Source of the DNA: Eutreptiella sp. 'Long Island Sound 2002'
Taxonomy: Eukaryota > Euglenozoa > Euglenophyceae > Eutreptiales > Eutreptiaceae
Assembly: GCA_964036045.1 (NCBI GenBank)
Contig: OZ038384.1
Location: forward strand, 66,468,416 to 66,532,415
DNA length: 64,000 bases
Reading direction: 5' to 3'
Shown: positions 34,005-46,549 of the stretch, one piece after another
Layout of the letters: every line of letters begins with the position of its first letter
How positions within the stretch are numbered: position 1 is the stretch's first letter
Program-made: the position numbers and the translations under genes
Notes under the pieces: generated by a model
What the model saw: the letters and a program-made list of their open reading frames with translations, nothing else
Told to the model about the DNA's origin: nothing
Database searches by the model: none

Positions 34005-37000
34005 AGAGCTGGTCGAACTTTAAGTCCTGTGATGTGGTAAAGCACTGAAGGACAAAGAAAAGAGTAAGGGGATAGCTAATGCGGACCCTATTGCGAATTC
34101 TAACCATGCTTCAAATCCTCTTGTATCCCCTTGTGGGTGCAGCCTCCTTTCAAGGTAAACGGTGTGTTCAATCCATGAGGCAAGCAAAGCTGTTGCACAT
34201 ACCCATGATAGCAACGTCGAGCATTAATTTTGTGTCGCCCTACAAGCAGCAGCGATAGCAAGAGTAGCAGCAGCAATACCACCAGCAGCAACGGTTGCAG
34301 TAGTAGTAGCAGTGACAGTGGGAGTAATAGCAGCCCTGCTCGTGGTGGTTTGGATGATGAAGACGATGCACAGTACATGTCGGGTGGCTCTACAATCAGT
34401 GCCGAAAGCTTGGATTCATCCTCATCTCACGAAAGCCTAGAACCTGAACCCCAACCCAAGAAGTATCGCCTTGTGACTATACATAATCACTGTTGACGCC
34501 ATGTCAAGTGATGGTTATCCTATAAAGATGCTAAGTGAAGGGGAGCCTCGTGTTCACGGTTCGAGCTAAGGACCATGATTTGGTTGCTTCTTTGAACCAT
34601 GTCGCCACGTCGCTCCGGGACCACTTGAGAGCTTAAATACTTTCACCAGATTGTGTGGCCTATCTTTGCTTTAGATACATACAATGGACGCACCGCCATT
34701 CATCGAATGTATTATATTTTGGGTTTGGACCCATCATGCACAGGTTTGAATATTGGACTTCCCGACCGCCTTGCGTGTTGTTAAAACAGAGATTGAGTGT
34801 TTCTTCGCACTGGCAAAGCCCCCTTTGCTTTCTTTTTGCACATTTATTTTGGTATTTGGCTAGCGAGATTTCAAAGTTGTTTGGTGAAATGCTCCAAAGT
34901 TTTGGCACCAAAATAGGGCCCCAAAATGCAATTGATGTTGCTAGGAATGTTTCATGGGAAACTGCCCGGACGTTTTGAAAATCGCTTAGAAAAATGCTCG
35001 GAAGTTTTGACAGCTAGGTCGGGCCCCAAAACACAACCGACGTTGCTGGGAGTTTTCAATGGACCTTCCGGCCAACCATCCTTGGGTAGCTCGGAAGAAA
35101 TTTTCATGCCTATTGTCAATTGTACCCTGCGATGTGAGTCCCATTTGTTGAGCATAAGTGCTGAGCATTCTCAAAGCTAAGCAATATGCCCGGCATTTTC
35201 GTGCCATTTTTTACCATCTATGCCGTGCGTTCGAGCTCTATGTGTGATCAATCTCCTCACCACAGTGTGGAAGATGGATATTGATAGGTGCAATGCCACA
35301 TCGTAGTCATCACCAAGGCCGCCGCCACGAACAGTGTTGTTGCCAGTATTGCTGGGATAGTTGCCTCCCCCCCCCCCCAACCTGCACTTCGCGCCGCTCG
35401 GGCCCAGCCGGGTGGGAGGGAGGACCTCTGCCTGCCGGTGTATGCCGACGGCACGCAAGCTTTGGCGTACGAGCTGCATCAGCGCGGGACACTCTGGCAA
35501 GTCGTGCACCACCCAGTTTGATGCGTAGGCAATCTTGGATTGGATGGAGGTCTGGTTGAAGGACACCTGGGAGTATATTCACCGCCACCAAGTGCAGCTC
35601 TTAGCTCTTGGAGGATGAGTGTCCAGGGCAGGAATCTGATCATGCTTGGCGGCCGCCCCATCCCGGTAAAGTAGGGGTTCAAACAGTTGGGGGTGGGCAT
35701 CCGCCTGGACACTACAGTCGCACTGGGTTAGTTTTTGGGGAGCCCCACAGGGGCATGGGCGGGCTTCGGAGGAAACAAGGTGGCCCAGAGGACCCCAGTC
35801 CTTCTGTTGCGATGGGCAACAGGGGCATAGGCTACAGGGCTACAGGGATCGGGTAACCCTAACCTTGTAACCGCCCTGCGGCCATCGGGCCCAAGAGTGT
35901 CCAGGGCTGTGGAAGACGCCTGCCCTCCTTAATATCCCCCCCCCCCCCCCACACACACATACACCGTTTACGTCTTCTTTGCCCCGACATACGCTGGGGA
36001 AGTCCATGTCACTGTGACGTACACAGCCCCTCACCCAGGGATGCGGGTGTTGCCTCTGGCGGCCGGCACTGCACAAGGCCCCAGATGTCTGCACTGGGGG
36101 TATCTGCACCGTGACAGCCCATGCTCCCTCCCACCCTCCCTCGGTCCCCGAATATCCCATGACACAATGCCCCAAAGTCCCGTTTACACAAAGCAGCGCC
36201 AGCCTGCCCACAGCCCCGTGCTGAATTGGGAAGCCATAAGGTCTCTACCCTATCCACCGGGGATCCATGTCTGCCCTCCAAAACACTTCTGCCTCGGTGG
36301 AAAGTGTATGTAATGCGAGGGGGGCCTGCGTACATGCGTCTGTATTGATCTGTGCAGGAACCACATGTTTTGTTGTGTTGTCCCGGAATGTTTGCAATCG
36401 GTTGGAGCCCAGCCATGAGGGGGCTTATGTCTCAGGCCGCCATCCCCCTCCCTGGACCCCCCTGCCTACGCCGCGGATTTGGGGTCCTGAACTGAACTGA
36501 ACCCCCCTCCTCCCTGTGAAGCCACATCGTTTGGTGGCCAAGCATTGTGGGTGACTTGCTAACCCCCAGCAATCAACTGGCCACACAATTCTGTGGGTGA
36601 ACACATACCACTCAACCACCATCGGTTGGACTGCCCTCCGTTCGGCACCCACTGCTGTCGGTTGGCACATCAACCTCCGTCCGTTGGGTGGGTAGTTCAG
36701 GTCCGTTTTTTGGCACCTGAAATCCGACTGCCTGTTCAGGAATGTAGTGGCTCTCACAAGTTTGTAGTTGTGCATCCTTGGAGCACTGTAACCGCCCTTC
36801 CTGCTTTATTCACTGGAATGTTAGAAGATGGAGGCGGGGAGAGTGAAAGTGATGAGCAACATGAAGCAGACATGCAGAATATTTGTGCCGATGCGCAATC
36901 CATTTCCTCATCTTCATCAGATGTGGTGGCATACGTGGTGGATGATGACCCCAGGCGGGAAAGCCCTGTGTTGCGCAATCATCTTGTCTGCTGCCTGATA

Positions 37001-38258
37001 CAGTCATGATGTGTTAATGTGTGTGTGTTTGTGTGTGTGCGTGTGTGTGTGTGCGTGTTCGTGTGTGTGTGTGTGTGTGTGTGTGTGCGTTCGTGTGTGT
37101 GTGTGTGTGTGTGCGTGCGTGCGTGTGTGTGTGTGTGTGTGTGTGTGTCCGCACGCTGTCAAGGGCCGCGGGTTGCGCTGGGGGCTTGGAGGCTGCTGCC
37201 CAGAGTGAGGGCTGTGGAGACTGTGCAGAAGGGCCGCCGGCAGCTTCTGCGAAATTTGGTTGGTTAAGCACCAACAACCTACCGGCGCCGTTGGTTGACC
37301 CATTTGCTCATGACGAGCCAATCACCGCGCCTGTTTTGAGTGTGAAATCGGACGTCCAGATTGCGCATCGCAAGAGGCTGGGGGGCCATGCATAATGAGG
37401 CTGGGGCAGACGGACGGGTTTGTGTTACACGTATGTCACACCGCAGAACATGCAGTGTTCCCGATCAGCGAATCAGCGCTGAACTTTGGACTTTGCGTAA
37501 TAATGCTTTTGGTTGGTATCAATTTTTGCTGGTGTAGTTTGTAGACGGGTATTCTATTGCGGCATTGTGCTGGGGTGAACTCTGTGGCAATGGAATCTGA
37601 ATTGAACCTTGTCCCAATGTGGCATGGCATTGTGACACGTAGAAAGATGGCATGGATTTCCCCCCCAGCGTGTACCGATAGCGCTGCATTGCGTGCCATT
37701 GGTATTGTGTAGTGTTTGCAGGGATGCGGGTCGGCATGGATGTGGTCTGTCCTCAAGGGGTGGTAGCCCATGTAATATTTTGATTTCATGACAAACACTG
37801 AGATCCTTCAGGCCTGTAAAGTGCAGGAAAGACAAGTTTTTTGCAGTTGCAGGATGCCTGAGCTGGATTGCCTTGCGGCCCGATCTGCTTCTGAGATTGA
37901 CCCTGCAGCTAGGTCTCACAGCCTCAGCAAGGTTTTGCGAAATCCTCTTCTGCTTTATCCTGGACCCATGTCCCATGGGTTGCATGTCTTTGTGGATGTT
38001 GGAGGTTGTACCCGATTGCCAAACCTTATAGTATCTGGGGATAGACAGGGTCGTATCTGCCAATCTCAATTACATATCCTGCAAGTTGAGCTGCTGTGGC
38101 CATCCGCCTTTGCTACACTGCTCTGTGGACACTTGTGCAGCCATTTTCCTCAGTCTTGGTCACACAATGTCAGTGCGACCACAATAAGACCAATCCCGGA
38201 AGTTCTCGTGTGTTGCGTTGTTCTGGGGACGTCCTCCAACTCTACCGAACATTAACAG
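34005..38258. other. no gene supported; possible exons only
   Basis: Ser-rich acidic open frames lie at 34,230-34,496 (CAG/AGC-repeat derived at its start) and 36,800-37,008. Neither has a supported splice chain. A diverged tandem duplication of about 110 bp lies at 34,885-35,110 (GGGCCCCAAAA.CA words). A run of C is at about 35,939-35,951. Confidence 0.4.
37015..37148 (+). repeat. interrupted (GT)n microsatellite
   Basis: About 130 bp of GT with GC and TC interruptions. The His/Thr-rich or Cys/Val-rich open frames here are products of the repeat. Confidence 0.95.
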
Positions 38259-38471
38259 TGCAACACCAGCGATGTATTAGAAGATGAGGAGAACCAGCAG
38301 GTGCCATCCGCTGCAGCCACTTCTCCATCATTCCGAGCCCACGTGCCATCTTACTTGGCCTTACTTATGGCTCGAGACGTTTCTGTGATTACTGCCGCAG
38401 TCCGGGAGGGTGTAGCCAAAGTTCAAGCTCGTCTGGCTTTTTGGAAGTCTGTGTACAAATTCGAACCATGA
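38259..38471 (+). CDS. possible terminal exon, unrecognised
   Basis: A frame opening after ATTAACAG encodes 70 residues and ends in TGA at 38,469-38,471. It has a polar start (EDEENQQ), then a helical segment with ALLMARDVSVITAAVREG. The same frame is open upstream (37,788-38,250) apart from a TAA just before the proposed acceptor. The evidence is composition only, and I found no partner exons with matching phase. Confidence 0.2.
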   Translation, partial: CNTSDVLEDEENQQVPSAAATSPSFRAHVPSYLALLMARDVSVITAAVREGVAKVQARLAFWKSVYKFEP

Positions 38472-40364
38472 AACTAACACACATCCATGCAGCTGTGCTG
38501 CTTTTTTGAGCACAAAAGCCGCCCAATGTGCGAAGTGTAAATATTACTGTGCTGGCAGTTAGCCAGCAATATGGTCGTGTGGGCTATGATGTAGTGTTGG
38601 GGAAAGTTGTCCTGGAAGGTTGTCATAGTGACCTGTCCCATGATAGCTTTTGTGGCCGCAGTGGTGCTGGTGGTTGGGGGTAAAGTTGATGTTGTGTTCA
38701 GATGACCGTGTGTCTTCTTTTGCTGCTGTTCCTCCTGCACAGGTTGCACTGGTGGCAGCAACTATACAATCCCGCATTTACAGTGCTGCATTTTTTTAAG
38801 CTCAAATCCTGCCCAATTTACTGAGCATGTGTGAACATCACTGAGGTGCCAGCGACCCAGCGATATAATCTCGTATACTCTTCTCTGTCCCACGACAGTT
38901 GTTGTGGCGGCGGCGGCGGTGATGGCTGAATCCGGTGTTGTAATCAGGTGACTACGTGTCTGTGTCTGTGCAACATCCCACCTGCTGTGTATGCTTCGTA
39001 CTGCTTACTTTTGGTGGCGCCGGTGACGTCTGGTGTTGTCAACGTGGAAGTCATTGCCATCAGCTGAGCTGAGCAACGCTGTCTTTCATCCTATTTTGAT
39101 GTTGTGTCTTGACAGTGAAAACTGTGCACATTTGGTTGGCGGTGTTTTTGCATTCAGTCACTGCGTGGTGCACACCAACAAATAACCCATTGTAGCAAAA
39201 AAAAAACCAATTCTTACCAAAATTTACCAGAAATGCCGCACCACATTTTTTTTTCGAAAAAACCCCCCAGTAAGGTTTGGGGGAGGTTTTTGGTAAAGTT
39301 CGGGGGTTTGCGGGTAAGATTTCGTTTTTTTTGTCATATTTTGAGGGTATTTTTGAAACATTAGGCCGTATTTGGGGAGTTTTGTGATAATTTTTTTCAG
39401 CTGATTCGGTAATATTTGGGTGTGTTTCTGCAGAGGTTAGGGTTTTTTTATTGGTAAGAACTCGGGGGGGGGGGGGTAGGTGAGTTTTTTCGGGTTTTCG
39501 ACAAACCGTTTCACGCGCTGGATTTTGGCCACAGAACTGAAACCCACACATTTTTGGGGGTCTTTGAGTTGCGGACCGGGACTCATGAATCCACTAAGTT
39601 GTAAGGCCCCTCCATTTTGGGTTATGGACTCCCACGATTTGGCATGGCCCTTCAAGTTGGGCTGATGGACTGATGGTGGTAATTGTGTTGATGATGGAGC
39701 TGTTGGACTAGCAAATTCCGGCGGTATATTTGGAGTTGCCACCCGGTTACGTCGTCGCCGTTGTTTTTCATGCCAAGGTGGTATTTTTCTTATGGGAAGG
39801 GGATGTTGCCGTACTCGACCATGCCGATCAAGTCAGTCTCCTTGGCATGCGTCCTCCTGCTGCTCAGGGCCTGGTCCAAGTTGTCCTCCCATGCCTGCGC
39901 ATTTGACCTGGCCTAGCCGTACTCAACAGGGTACTCATCATCAAGACTGTAAGCTTCTCCCAGCCAATATTCGTGTGTTTCGCAATCAAAATTCATGGGT
40001 TCTCCTACAGTTTTCCGGTGGTTGTTTCAGCAGAGTCTGACTCACACCCAACAAAAAAGGAAGCATGTATTTTACTGAGTAGCTGGGAAAAAAAAGCTAA
40101 GTACCAGAAGAAACGTGTAGGGCAAAAAGCGCGTTGCGAAATGCGTATAAGTGCGACGAAAAATTTTGCTGCTTAAATAGGTAAATCAATAGTGCCATAA
40201 GCACCATAATGTTAGTACAATAGTGGTTTTTTCTCCTTGGTCGCTAGCTTTGCCGTATAGCCAAAGGAAAACGCTTCGTGAGCTACGCAAAAATGCGAAG
40301 AAAGCTAGATATATATTCGTAATTTTCTGGGAACCTTTTTTTTTCCAAGCACCACCCACTTTGA
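38472..40364. other. no gene seen
   Basis: AT-rich stretches, a G run at about 39,467-39,477 and short open frames. 38,490-38,620 and 38,780-38,890 share diverged words (CTGCTTTTTTGAGC against CTGCATTTTTTTAAGC, and GCCCAAT), suggesting an old duplication. Confidence 0.45.
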
Positions 40365-41180
40365 CCCATGGGGTAGTTTCCGCCGCCCAGGGGTGGTCTT
40401 ATCCTGTCCTTTGGTGGGGTCGGTTTATCGTATCAAAGGGGTCGTTTTTTCCTCCCAAGAGGGTTGTTTTATGCCCCCATCAATTTTGGAGGGGTTGTTA
40501 TCACCGTTTTGTGGTGGTTTTCTCCTCCCTTTTCGGGGATTCTGTCCGTGAACCTAGAATCATAGTCCAGCTACTAGGACGGGAGGACAAGTTGATTCAA
40601 ATTCATATGCTGTGCTGGAAGTAACGCCATTAAAGATAGGGGCAGGGGCTTGCTGTATTTCCATTTCGGGTTTGAAGATAACAGACGGGATAGAGGGTCA
40701 AGCAGCATCATATGGTTTTCTCCTCTGTTTTTTGCTTCACATTGCTTGTTGTAGATGTATTCTAGGTTGTCTAACCAAGCTGGGGGCGTTTTTACCAATG
40801 GGATCTGTGATGGGCATTGAAACATGGTTTGAGTTTGTGATGCATCTACTTCGACATGCATTACTTTTGCGGTAACATTGTTCAGACTGCTTTTCTTTTA
40901 TGTGTTATGGTATTTATTTCTTTGGTGGCATGAAATCAGCCCAAGGTGGTTTGATCACGCCCAAAGGGGTGGTTTTATGGTTTTATGGTTTTATGGTTTT
41001 GTGGTTTTACTCCCTGACAGAGGTGGTTGTATCCTCCCAAAGGGGTGGTTTCATCCGCTGAAGCAGGTGGTTTTATCTTTCCAAAGGGATGGTTTTATCC
41101 TTTTTAAAAGTGGGCATAAAACCACCTGGGCTCATTATAAGGGTGCTTTGCTCTCCCATTTGGGGGTGGTTTTTTGCACA
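40365..41180 (+). repeat. degenerate GGGGTGGTTTTAT array, two blocks
   Basis: Blocks at about 40,365-40,545 and 40,936-41,180 contain many variants of CCAAAGGGGTGGTTTTATCC at roughly 25-40-bp spacing. The intervening 390 bp lack the motif. A four-fold GGTTTTATGGTTTTAT run lies near 40,970-41,005. Confidence 0.6.
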
Positions 41181-43575
41181 GGACCAAGGGTGCCGGGCGA
41201 GGCGTTCTTTGCTGACCGTTGGAGAACATAGGGTTGTTGGACGCAAACAAAATATGTTATGTGGTATTGTCGCGTAGTAGGAGGGCAAGATTAGGGGCAT
41301 GGCACCAAACCATACACAACACCACACAACACAAGAACACCAATACAGCAACACACCTACTGCAGCGCTCGACATAGCACAAAACAAGACACACAAACAT
41401 GACACCAAACTACAAAAACACATAGATCGGGAACCCAAATCATCTATGGGCAAACACACAAACCAACCCAACCATATGCTCCATACCAGCCCAAGAGCTT
41501 GCCCCTAGCTATTTTTCCTCGTAACAGAAAAATAGCACACAAAAATCAGCAAGCAGCAACATACACCAAATTAGGTCTCTCATGTATCGCCAATCCCAAG
41601 GCGAGGACACATGGGGACATACCCTATTTGAGGAGGGTTTTTGTACTCTTTGCGAATCGCCCTTCACATTGGAGAAAGGGCGCACGCAACACGGGGGGTG
41701 AAATCCGGGGGCGAAGGAGTTGAAGACCATTTTGGTCAAAAAGAGGAAAAGTCGTCCAAAAAGTGGTCATTCAAAAAATTGTATCTCCAAATCCCAGGAC
41801 AGATGGACTTTGGGTTTTTGCATGGAAGTTGCCGAAAGCCCCAGGTTGCATTAGCACCAAAGGGTCGGGTTCAAAGCATTGGGACGGGGTTTTTAACGGC
41901 TAAAACTTTGTCGGACATGAAATGGGGTAACAAGTGCCCAAATAGGAATTTTTGAACATATATATGAATGATATGGCATAAAGCTCAATTGAAGGACCTA
42001 TAATAAGTGTTCTCAAACATGCTTACCATGGGTCAAGTAGTCCCTTGGTTCGCATGTCATTAGTGCATGCACATGAGCGCGTGTGCAAAATGGAAAAATG
42101 CATCGCGTGCGCATAAGAAAATATTACCTAAAATAAGAGACAAGCTTGGCAAAAATCAAACAAGGTATGCACGATGTTGGTCGTGGTCTCTACTTTCCAT
42201 ATTGCCTTGGTTCAACGCTCAACTCGCTAATGGCGTCGAAAATGATTTTGGCGCCACGGCCATTTAAGCCCAAAAATCGACAAAAACTCCTCTTTTTGGC
42301 CGACCATGATTCAATACGCATTGAACTGTGTGGAGCCATCGTTGAGTTAGCTCCAAAATGGAAAATCTTCTCGGGCATTTGGAAGTGTAAGTATCCTGTC
42401 AAGTTATTTACGTGCATGCTGACATGTACAAAAAATTAGTGTTTCTGCACGAAAAAAGTTTTTCAGACCACCTCATGGCCCAATTCACCCCTATAAGCCG
42501 CTTTCTCAAAGGGAGTGATTGACATGCCCATGTGAAAGGGGCATGAACGGAAAGCAAAGGGGGGAGATGTAGAGTTCCCAACGAACTCATGGTCCATGTT
42601 AACCATGAGTTTGTTCACAAAAAACCTTGCGCGTCGATTTTCTCCCACACACGTCGCTCGAAATTCTGGTGAACACACCAGATGAAAGTACATGAAGAAC
42701 CCTATAGATCCAGCCCTGATCTGCCTTTCTAACCTCAATGGTACATGATACAAGTCCACAACAAAGCTGGTCACGGAAAGTCAGCGCAAACACGCGCGCA
42801 GGCGACGACGAGCGGCGATTTCAGGGCGATCAGAAAATGGGTCACATTAATCGATTTTTATCGATTTTAAGCAACATTCAATCACTAAAATACAAGTATT
42901 GAAATTTCTGATCTATTTGATCGATTGGGAAGGTTAGGGACGACATCCGTCCCATCCCGGTTCCGAAGACATTGCAGAAAGTATGGGATCTCATGTGGGA
43001 TGAAGAAGGCTAGAAATTCACCATGAGGGACACGGGGTCCCGGGTACCGCTTCAGTATTATCCCTTTAATAGATAAAAGCGATTCGGAACCCTAGTCTCG
43101 CCAACAGTCGTCAGTCTAGATAATTGCAGTCGCATCCGAGCTGCATATTGAGCTTGGCCGTGGTTCTCTTCTCATCATAGTGATCACAGCTCTGAATAGG
43201 CCGTTGCGAAGTGCTTACACCAAGCAATTGCTTGATGACCCGTCGTAGGGACAAAGGGGCATAATTAGGACTAGTCAACCAAGGCAACAGAGGATCGGCA
43301 GGCGTTATTATTTCCACGCATGAGGTCAACGGATTCGAGTCATTTTCTTGAACTGCAAACTCGCATTGTCTTTTGACCATGTCATCATTAAATGTTTCTC
43401 CAAGGAAGGACGCCTCGTATGTAGGAAACGTTTCCTTACTTCGAAATACTGGTATGGAACTCTAGTGCATATTCATGTGTTAGGTAATACATTTAGGGCA
43501 AGGGAAGTAAGAAAAAGTCACTGCCATGTCTTTCTTGGAGGGCTTGATCCAGGCCAAGCCCCCCTTAAAACCCTT
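41181..43575. other. no gene seen
   Basis: Contains an A/C-rich asymmetric tract (41,290-41,480). Otherwise unique sequence with short open frames and no recognised feature. Confidence 0.45.
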
Positions 43576-44213
43576 TTGGTGATGCTAAGACTAACTTAAG
43601 TATTTTTATCTCTCTTTTGAAGCCTAAAGTACACTTTCTCAAAGTACTAGGGTTGTAACCCTAGTCCCCCATGAAGTTCACCCCTACCACTCAACTGAGC
43701 GGAGGTATCTTCCGTCATGGAGGATATACCGAAATAAAATAGGCATTTCATGCTTTAGGCCTTGGAGGTTAAGCCTAGTGGTCTCCCACCCCAAGACCCC
43801 TATACTCAATTGTTTCTACCACTTATTGTGGTCCTACTTTTTAACTGTTTCTGAATTCAGTTGCTTGGCCAAGTCATATTCTGTGTCTGGCCTGACACCT
43901 ATGCCCCACATTCCTAACCAGCACCATTACACCCAAAAGAGTGCACATGAAGTGCTTGATGCTATCTTGGAGGCTAGAGTCAGTCCAGTTTTCATATAAA
44001 TCTTTTGTATTATCCATTTGAGATTGAATCTTTGTGTTTATACCTGCTTTGTCTATCTGCAGCCCTTCTGTGTTACACTGGATTTCAAACTATTCATTGA
44101 TTCGATCCACATCCTGTTCTTGCTCTACTTGCTCCTTTGGTTTTGGGATTTCACCATCAAAAACCTGCAGGATTTCATCAAAATCTATAGGGCACTAATC
44201 AAGGACATCTTTC
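43576..44213 (+). repeat. probable 5' LTR region of element A
   Basis: The right edge is set by the primer-binding site at 44,214. The left edge is uncertain because the second LTR lies outside the window; TGATGCTAAG at 43,576 is only a candidate start. A hairpin with arms ACTAGGGTT/AACCCTAGT lies at 43,646-43,665. No protein. Confidence 0.35.
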
Positions 44214-44226
44214 TGGTAGCAGAGGC
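44214..44226 (+). promoter_or_regulatory. primer-binding site of element A
   Basis: TGGTAGCAGAGGC is identical to the site in element B. The first 12 bases are complementary to the CCTCTGCTACCA 3' end typical of animal-type initiator tRNA-Met. It places the end of the 5' LTR and the start of the internal region. Confidence 0.75.
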
Positions 44227-44297
44227 AGACCCTGAGAACCTTTCGAACCGACTCTGAGCAGAAGCACAAGAAAAGCACACTGAAAAGCACATTGAAC

Positions 44298-44786
44298 ATG
44301 TCCACTCAACGGTCCTCCCGAACCTGGCCGATCAGAAGTGTACAAGTGCAACTATCTCATCCAGTGAGTGAACCGCCACTCAGAGCAGCATCTCGGTCTC
44401 AGGAAGATCCAGAGCACAGAAGGGCAGAACTAAATACACCCAGAACAATCCCATTAACCATGGAAACCTTAGCGGCCCATGGTGAAGACAGCCTGCAAAG
44501 GCTCCGCAGGCGTGTCGAAGCTTCCATCGCCCGGTCGGCTTGTCCAGCTTCGTCTTCTTCCGAACTTGGAGTTGGTCCTGAAGAACAAGAGGACCTACGA
44601 AGGAGGATGGACGAGTTCATGCTCCACGAAGAGTACCACCTGTCCACCGTAGGAGTAGATGGAGAACTACCTCATGATGCCCTCGGGTCGCCGCCCCAAA
44701 CTGAGATGGGCTCCTTCCTCTATTCTGGGCCATCTACAGACATAGCGGACACAGTATCACTACCGAGACGACCGATAGTACACTAA
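44298..44786 (+). CDS. element A: leader/Gag N-terminal frame
   Basis: The first ATG after the primer site (44,298) opens 162 codons ending in TAA. It is polar and Arg/Ser/Glu-rich (a RLRRRVEAS helix, EEQEDLRRRMDEF), with no recognised domain. The frame is the same as the next Gag segment (from 44,820), and the 11 codons after the TAA are open. This is either one Gag broken by TAA or a short upstream protein. Confidence 0.45.
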   Translation: MSTQRSSRTWPIRSVQVQLSHPVSEPPLRAASRSQEDPEHRRAELNTPRTIPLTMETLAAHGEDSLQRLRRRVEASIARSACPASSSSELGVGPEEQEDLRRRMDEFMLHEEYHLSTVGVDGELPHDALGSPPQTEMGSFLYSGPSTDIADTVSLPRRPIVH

Positions 44787-44819
44787 CACCCGAGAGCAAG
44801 GCATCCAGACCTGCCGATA

Positions 44820-45455
44820 ATGGATCCACGTCGCCCAGAGCCCACCCATGGGGCTCTGGATCGTACGGACGAACTATTGGCCAAACTTCTATCCGGATCG
44901 GAAGACCCGGATGTGACAGCTCTGTCAGAGGCTGTCAAGGCAAAATTGGGTATCACTGAACCCTTACCCAAGCCAGCGCTACTCTCACCTTCACCAGGAT
45001 TGAGCATGTTGGCTGATGATCTCAAAAGATCAAGGGTGTCCAGGTTGCTATCCAAGGTTACTTGCCCCAGCCCTTTTCATCCTCGCGCCAGGACAGTCCC
45101 TATTGCTGAACTACAGGACGTTTCGGTGACGGAGACTGAGAAAAGAGGGCTGTCAGCCCTGGCACCTCTTGCCGGCGTATCTCCTTCTCCTTCTGGCCTA
45201 ACCCCGGGGGGTGGGAAGATGGGCAGACCTATTGCCCAGGCGAACATCCAGCTAGAACTGCCGGAGTTCGACCCGAAAAATTTGCCTGAATGGGCAGAAG
45301 AATTTCCTGAGTTTCTTTTGCTCACTGGCCAATCCCATGTGGACGTGGCCACCAAATGCTCCTTGCTGAAACGCTCCTGCAAAAAGAAATTTGTCCAAAA
45401 ACAGGTGAAATAGGTTGTGAAAACCTGTTCAACCTGGGTAGAGGTACTCCAGAGG
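44820..45455 (+). pseudogene. element A: Gag, capsid start (interrupted)
   Basis: Continues the frame of 44,298. The end shows a capsid-like start (LELPEFDPKNLPEWAEEF), usual in Ty3/gypsy Gag. A TAG at 45,411-45,413 interrupts it. The frame stays coding-like for about 15 more codons, then the capsid continues one frame over. So there is one nonsense codon and one single-base frameshift near 45,455-45,465, signs of decay or sequencing error. Confidence 0.6.
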
Positions 45456-46480
45456 CCGGAGAAACGTTCCCAGTCTATGAGACTGACCTCAGTGTGCGCA
45501 CACAGATAGAGGAGCTACCTATGCTCCCTGAGTTTCCTTCCGCTGCGCGAATCTCTGAATACGTGTGCGACCTGGAGTATCTGTTTTCACGGATGAACGT
45601 GGGCTCCTACGGAGCCACTGAGCCCCACCTGTGGCTCATGAGTAAGATCCCCCAACGTACGTGGGATGACTGCCGCGCTACCTCTGAGAGGAAAAGCCGG
45701 ACCCACTCGTACGACGAACTGGGGGACCTGCTGATTGAGCTAGCTCTTGAGAGGGAGAATGACTCCCACATGCAGAAATTCCTCAAGAAGCACTTGGGTC
45801 GGGGTGGTACCCCTACCCCCGAACGTGGCGAAGGGAAAGGGCCCAAAAATCCCACTAACACCAACCAGAAAGGTGGTAAAGGGAGGGGTAACCTACGTGC
45901 CATGAATGAGGTTAACCCTGATGCAGGTACACCCCCTTTGTTCTACTGCAAACCTGTCAATGACAAGGGGGGGCCTTGTCATGCCCCTGACTGCGATCAA
46001 CGCAGTAGCTGTATGCTGCAGATGAAACGACAGCAGGATACCAAGGATGACAAACCTGTGACCCATCAGGATCATTTCAGGTGTACCATCACCTGTGGCT
46101 ATTGTGGCAAACGTCGTCACTACGAAGACGAATGTCACATAAAGAAACGCGAGAGTGATAAACTCAAGCGGCAGGAGGCTGAACGCCAGAAGACCCAAAC
46201 ACCCACCAAAAACCCTCAGAATGGGGATAAAGGTGGTAAAGGAGGTGGCAAGGGGGGTGGCAAAGGTGGACCCCCTAACCCCCAGAGGCACTCATCAGCG
46301 CCCCTTGCTACACCCCCTCCTGCTGCTACACCCCCTCCTGCCGCAGGTGATCCCAAGAAGCGCCCACAGGGGGATAACGCTACCCCTGAGGGGAATAACT
46401 CCAAGAAGAGGCGATTGGCCTGGATGGCCAGGTCCCTCATTGCTGCAGGGGTGGATGTCAAGTTCCCTGATGAGGAGTAG
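45456..46480 (+). CDS. element A: Gag capsid end and nucleocapsid
   Basis: This frame is open from 45,356, and its capsid-like part begins near 45,460 after the frameshift. It has a helical capsid segment (ARISEYVCDLEYLF), then a basic Gly/Lys linker, then a zinc knuckle CGYCGKRRHYEDEC (CX2CX4HX4C, about 46,098-46,139), and a Gly-Lys and Pro-Ala-rich tail. It ends EE-TAG-GGG, and the frame stays open 22 codons beyond that TAG. The zinc knuckle binds RNA in related Gag proteins. Upstream breaks make this copy unlikely to be functional. Confidence 0.7.
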
Positions 46481-46549
46481 GGGGGCGGCTCCGAAGAGGA
46501 GGACTTGGTTTTCTGGATCCTCCTGAAAATCAGGGATCAAGTTTTTTGA

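Noticed and set aside
37004-37395. His/Thr-rich and Cys/Val-rich open frames
   Set aside because: Direct products of the GT microsatellite on both strands.
45356-45455. Start of the element A nucleocapsid frame at its first ATG
   Set aside because: The capsid-like protein up to this point is in the other frame. The first codons of this frame are out-of-frame readings before the frameshift.
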